Shown piece after piece: positions 43,735 to 46,322 of a stretch of 46,322 nt of DNA. The stretch is from Kiritimatiellia bacterium (lineage in GTDB: Bacteria > Verrucomicrobiota > Kiritimatiellia > SS1-B-03-39 > UBA6053). The position numbers and the translations under genes were made by a program. The DNA lies in assembly GCA_018401235.1 (NCBI GenBank), contig JAGYLC010000006.1, forward strand, positions 1-46,322. The letters are read 5' to 3'. The notes beneath the pieces were generated by a model that was not told the DNA's origin, searched no databases, and saw only the letters and a program-made list of their open reading frames with translations. Within the stretch, counting starts at the first letter, position 1, and each line of letters opens with the position of its first letter.

Positions 43735-44942
43735 TGTCTCAAAAAGAAGATTACTACAAGGTGCTGGGGGTTGGCAAGGATGCCGGCAAGGATGAGATCA
43801 AAAAGGCCTACCGCAAACTCGCGATCAAGTATCATCCGGACAAAAATCCCGGAGATACCGCGGCGGAGGAGCAATTTAAAATCGCTACCGAGGCCTATGA
43901 GGTCTTGAGCGATGAGCAGAAACGTCAGAAATACGACCAGTTTGGCCATGCCGCGTTTGGGCCGGGTAGGGGAAGCGCCGGAGCCGGTGGATTCGGAGGG
44001 GTCGATCTGGAAGAAGCGCTTCGCACCTTCATGGGCGCCTTTGGCGGCAGCGGAGGTGGAGGTGGAGGAGGGGGCTCCATATTTGAAAACTTTTTCGGAG
44101 GTGCTGGAGGCGGACGTGAAAGTTCCAACCGTGGAGCTGATCTGCGTTTTGATCTCGAAATTGATTTCGAGGAGGGGGTTTTCGGTTCCAAGCGTGACCT
44201 TTCCTTCTCGGTGAATGTGGAATGCGACGAGTGCGGGGGCAAGGGGGCTGCGCCCGACAGCAAGATGACCACCTGTCCCACCTGTAAAGGTCAGGGTCAG
44301 GTGATTACCTCAAACGGGTTGTTTCACATGCGCCAGACCTGTCCGGATTGCGGGGGTGCCGGTAAAAAAATTAGTAATCCCTGTGCGAAATGCCGGGGGA
44401 CCGGGCAGATGAAAGGGAAGCGCTCGATTACGCTGCGGATTCCACCGGGCGTGGAGACCGGATCGCGGCTGCGGGTGCAAGGAAAAGGCGAAGGAGGACT
44501 TCGGGGATCCCCGGCAGGGGATTTGTATGTGATCATACATGTGAAACCCCACCCGATCTTTGAACGCCATGATTTGGATTTGGTGGTGGATCTTCCGGTG
44601 TCGACCCAAACCGCGGCTTTGGGCGGAGAGGTGCAGGTCCCCACTCTGGAAGGTGTTTCCCGCATTAAAATTCCGGCGGGAACCCAGAGCGGACGCATGT
44701 TAAGGCTGAAAAACAAGGGGGTCAAAGATCCCCGCGGCTACGGACATGGTGACTTGCACATCCGGGTAAAGGTCGAAGTACCCACTCATTTAAGTTCCAA
44801 AGCGAAAAAGCTCCTTCAACAAATGGAAGAAATTTTGGACAAGGATCACTACCCGGATTCCGTGAAGTTTACCAAACAAGCCGAGGAATTCGCCCGTCGC
44901 CGTGAGGAATTGGAGAAATTGAGGGCTACCGGCACCTCCTGA
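43734..44942 (+). CDS. dnaJ: Chaperone protein DnaJ
   Basis: Co-chaperone that stimulates DnaK ATPase and delivers substrates. At 402 residues it is a type I DnaJ: J domain (about 1-65) with the HPD motif (YHPDKNPGD), Gly/Phe-rich linker (about 75-125), a four-repeat zinc-finger domain ([32 protein letters not shown]) and two C-terminal beta-barrel domains ([19 protein letters not shown]). It is translationally coupled to grpE. DnaK itself is not in the window. Confidence 0.97.
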   Translation: MSQKEDYYKVLGVGKDAGKDEIKKAYRKLAIKYHPDKNPGDTAAEEQFKIATEAYEVLSDEQKRQKYDQFGHAAFGPGRGSAGAGGFGGVDLEEALRTFMGAFGGSGGGGGGGGSIFENFFGGAGGGRESSNRGADLRFDLEIDFEEGVFGSKRDLSFSVNVECDECGGKGAAPDSKMTTCPTCKGQGQVITSNGLFHMRQTCPDCGGAGKKISNPCAKCRGTGQMKGKRSITLRIPPGVETGSRLRVQGKGEGGLRGSPAGDLYVIIHVKPHPIFERHDLDLVVDLPVSTQTAALGGEVQVPTLEGVSRIKIPAGTQSGRMLRLKNKGVKDPRGYGHGDLHIRVKVEVPTHLSSKAKKLLQQMEEILDKDHYPDSVKFTKQAEEFARRREELEKLRATGTS

Positions 44943-44950
44943 GGAAACGG

Positions 44951-45688
44951 ATGCACGCATATTTAAGTGCTCCCCGCTGCTTTGCGGACGTTGATGAACT
45001 TTCCCCGGGGGAGTTGCAACTCTCCGTAGAGGAGGGCAGGCATCTTGTCCGTGTGCGCAGGGTGGGAGCGGGTACTCCGATTAGTGTCTTGAATGGACGT
45101 GGCGGGGTGGCCATGGGGACTGTGCTGCGGGCGGCGCGTCAGGAGGTATGGGTAAAGCTGATCCGATGCGAACAATTTTCCCCACCTGCTCCTGAAATCA
45201 CATTATTGGTGGGAGCCTTGAAGCAGGGGGCCTGGGACCCGTTACTGAAACATGCGGTGGAATTGGGGGTCAACCGCATCATTCGGGTGCAATGTGAGCG
45301 GGCGGTGTCGGAAGTGAAATCCGGCCAGGAAGAGAAAAAGCGGCAGCGCTGGACCGATTGCCTGATCGAAGCCTGCAAGCAATCCGGTAACCCCTGGCTT
45401 CCGGAGTTGGATTTTGCGGACAGCGTTGGGGATGCGGTGAAAATAGTCTCGAAACAGGAAATGCAGTTATTGGCCGGCTTGGAGGGGGAGGTGGCACCGC
45501 TAAAAGAGGTGCTTTCCGAATCTCTCCCGTTCCGCATGGCCGTCTGGGTGGGGCCTGAAGGTGATTTTACCCCGGAAGAACAGCAGATTATCCAGGAGGG
45601 AGGAGCCGCCACTATCAGCTTGGGGGACCGAATTCTGCGGGCGGAAACCGCAGCCCTGGCGTTAATTTCCGCCTTGAGATTGCGTTAG
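44951..45688 (+). CDS. rsmE: 16S rRNA m3U1498 methyltransferase
   Basis: Methylates N3 of U1498 in 16S rRNA. The 245-residue SPOUT-class protein has the N-terminal PUA-like domain (about 1-75, with VEEGRHLVRVRRVGAGTPIS) and the SPOUT knot (about 75-245), with KHAVELGVNRIIRVQCERAV, WTDCLIEACKQSGNPWLPEL and WVGPEGDFTPEEQ, the RsmE signature. RBS GAGGA precedes the ATG by 6 bases, and it begins 8 bases after dnaJ, so it is probably in the same unit. Its stop overlaps the lipoprotein stop on the opposite strand. Confidence 0.95.
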   Translation: MHAYLSAPRCFADVDELSPGELQLSVEEGRHLVRVRRVGAGTPISVLNGRGGVAMGTVLRAARQEVWVKLIRCEQFSPPAPEITLLVGALKQGAWDPLLKHAVELGVNRIIRVQCERAVSEVKSGQEEKKRQRWTDCLIEACKQSGNPWLPELDFADSVGDAVKIVSKQEMQLLAGLEGEVAPLKEVLSESLPFRMAVWVGPEGDFTPEEQQIIQEGGAATISLGDRILRAETAALALISALRLR

Positions 45689-46005
45689 AGAGGACGAGGT
45701 TGAACCACATCCTCCACTGACGGCGCGCCTTCCAGAATATCTGCTGTTTGAAATTTTCGATTTTGTTGGGTACCCACCCGCGCGGTTCCGACCCGTCGCC
45801 CCTCGCGCAGAATCAATAACCCGGTTCCGGCGGGGATGACATTTTCGGCTTCAAAGATCAGATAATGTTCCGGTCGGTTGATGAAACGGACAATCCCCAG
45901 TGCAGGGGGAACAGGATCTTCTGGCGGACGCTCTGTGGATCGAAACAGTGCACACCCTCCACTGACCACGCAAATGAGTATAACCGGGAAACTGAATTTA
46001 TGCAT
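45685..46005 (-). CDS. Small predicted lipoprotein
   Basis: A 106-residue protein whose N-terminus MHKFSFPVILICVVSGGC is a type II signal peptide with the lipobox VSGGC (C18 becomes the mature N-terminus). The mature part (about 88 residues) is Pro-rich at first (PPEDPVPPALG), then a compact beta-like region with FINRPEHYLIFE and GTGLLILREGRRVGTARVGT, which is reminiscent of outer-membrane lipoproteins with a C-terminal SH3-like fold. The frame is open further upstream, but that part lies in the 5' region of the next gene and lacks a signal. No function can be named. It is probably exported by the Lol system. Confidence 0.7.
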   Translation of the reverse strand: MHKFSFPVILICVVSGGCALFRSTERPPEDPVPPALGIVRFINRPEHYLIFEAENVIPAGTGLLILREGRRVGTARVGTQQNRKFQTADILEGAPSVEDVVQPRPL

Positions 46006-46111
46006 AAAAAAGGGTTTTTGCAGATGAAATACACGAACAAAAGCGAATTCTTTTCTTTTTAAAGTTTCTAAAATGAGAAAATTCCATTTTTTATAGGGAA
46101 ATGGAGGATCT

Positions 46112-46322
46112 ATGGCACGAATTTTAATTGTAGACGACGAACCGAGTATTTTATCGGTCCTTTCCAGTGTGTTGAAAGGGCATGGATTTGACATTCAACC
46201 TTCGCTGGGAGGGGAGAAGGCGCTGGAGCTAATTCAGTCCGAACTCTTTGACTTGATGCTCACGGATATTCGGATGGAGCCTGTGGGCGGATTGGAGCTG
46301 TTAAAGATGGCGAAAACGGCCC
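46112..46322 (+). CDS. Response regulator, N-terminal part (runs off the window)
   Basis: Starts ATGGCACGAATTTTAATT with a GGAGG ribosome-binding site 5 bases upstream. The first 70 residues are a CheY-like receiver: MARILIVDDEPSIL with the acidic pair, then DLMLTDIRMEPVGG with the phosphorylatable Asp. The effector domain lies beyond the window, so its output (DNA binding or other) is unknown. Confidence 0.9.
   Translation, partial: MARILIVDDEPSILSVLSSVLKGHGFDIQPSLGGEKALELIQSELFDLMLTDIRMEPVGGLELLKMAKTA

Overview
The window looks like a chromosomal segment of a Gram-negative bacterium of the PVC superphylum, most likely Kiritimatiellota or Verrucomicrobiota. The reasons are lipid A and outer-membrane genes (fabZ, lpxA, a LolCDE-type exporter, a type II secretin), a member of the PVC-associated Minf_1886 family, an unusually compact UvrC, and the way dispersed repeats fill the intergenic gaps. 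The phylum is an inference from gene content; no rRNA or tRNA gene was seen. Neighbouring genes often overlap by four bases (ATGA).

Layout. 0-5 kb: purM-purN (minus strand), a long palindrome, a PPP-type phosphatase, the Minf_1886 protein and UvrC. 5-9.4 kb: a GT-C-like membrane protein, a Cu/Zn-type efflux permease with a coupled methyltransferase, and remnants of a HEAT-like gene and a solute-binding protein. 9.4-13.2 kb: an HU/IHF protein, then lysS and a LolC/E-LolD exporter. 13.2-18.7 kb, minus strand: an EIIA/P-II-like regulator coupled to a CPA2 antiporter, and carB without carA. 19-25 kb: fabZ-lpxA-gspD-gspE-gspF, tightly packed, followed by wreckage of a response regulator and a histidine kinase. 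25.6-27.4 kb: a DtxR-type regulator divergent from a ZnuA/TroA-type metal-binding protein, with a perfect palindrome between them. 28-31.8 kb: purA, uppS, cdsA, mazG.

31.8-34.7 kb is accessory and decayed: remnants of a Mu-like transposase, an ExeA-like ATPase and a CHC2 primase-like protein, short tandem repeats, copies of a repeat built on GTTGTCCGGCGCAGCTATCC, a lone cyclic-nucleotide-binding protein, and a CACGGAGGG-bounded inverted-repeat element. 34.7-38.6 kb holds the most intriguing locus: a MotA/TolQ/ExbB-like channel, a protein with a possible actin-like fold, two VWA proteins with an ExbD/MotB-like N-terminal membrane helix (the first broken by frameshifts), and a 29-residue membrane peptide, nearly all joined by ATGA overlaps. 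It can be read as an ion-driven motor whose periplasmic part is a VWA domain.

38.6-43 kb is an amino-sugar operon (ROK regulator, ROK-like kinase, PIG-L deacetylase, NagB) with no NagA, so the PIG-L enzyme may supply the deacetylase step. 43-46.3 kb: grpE-dnaJ-rsmE behind a sigma70-like promoter, a small lipoprotein on the opposite strand, and the start of a response regulator that runs off the window.
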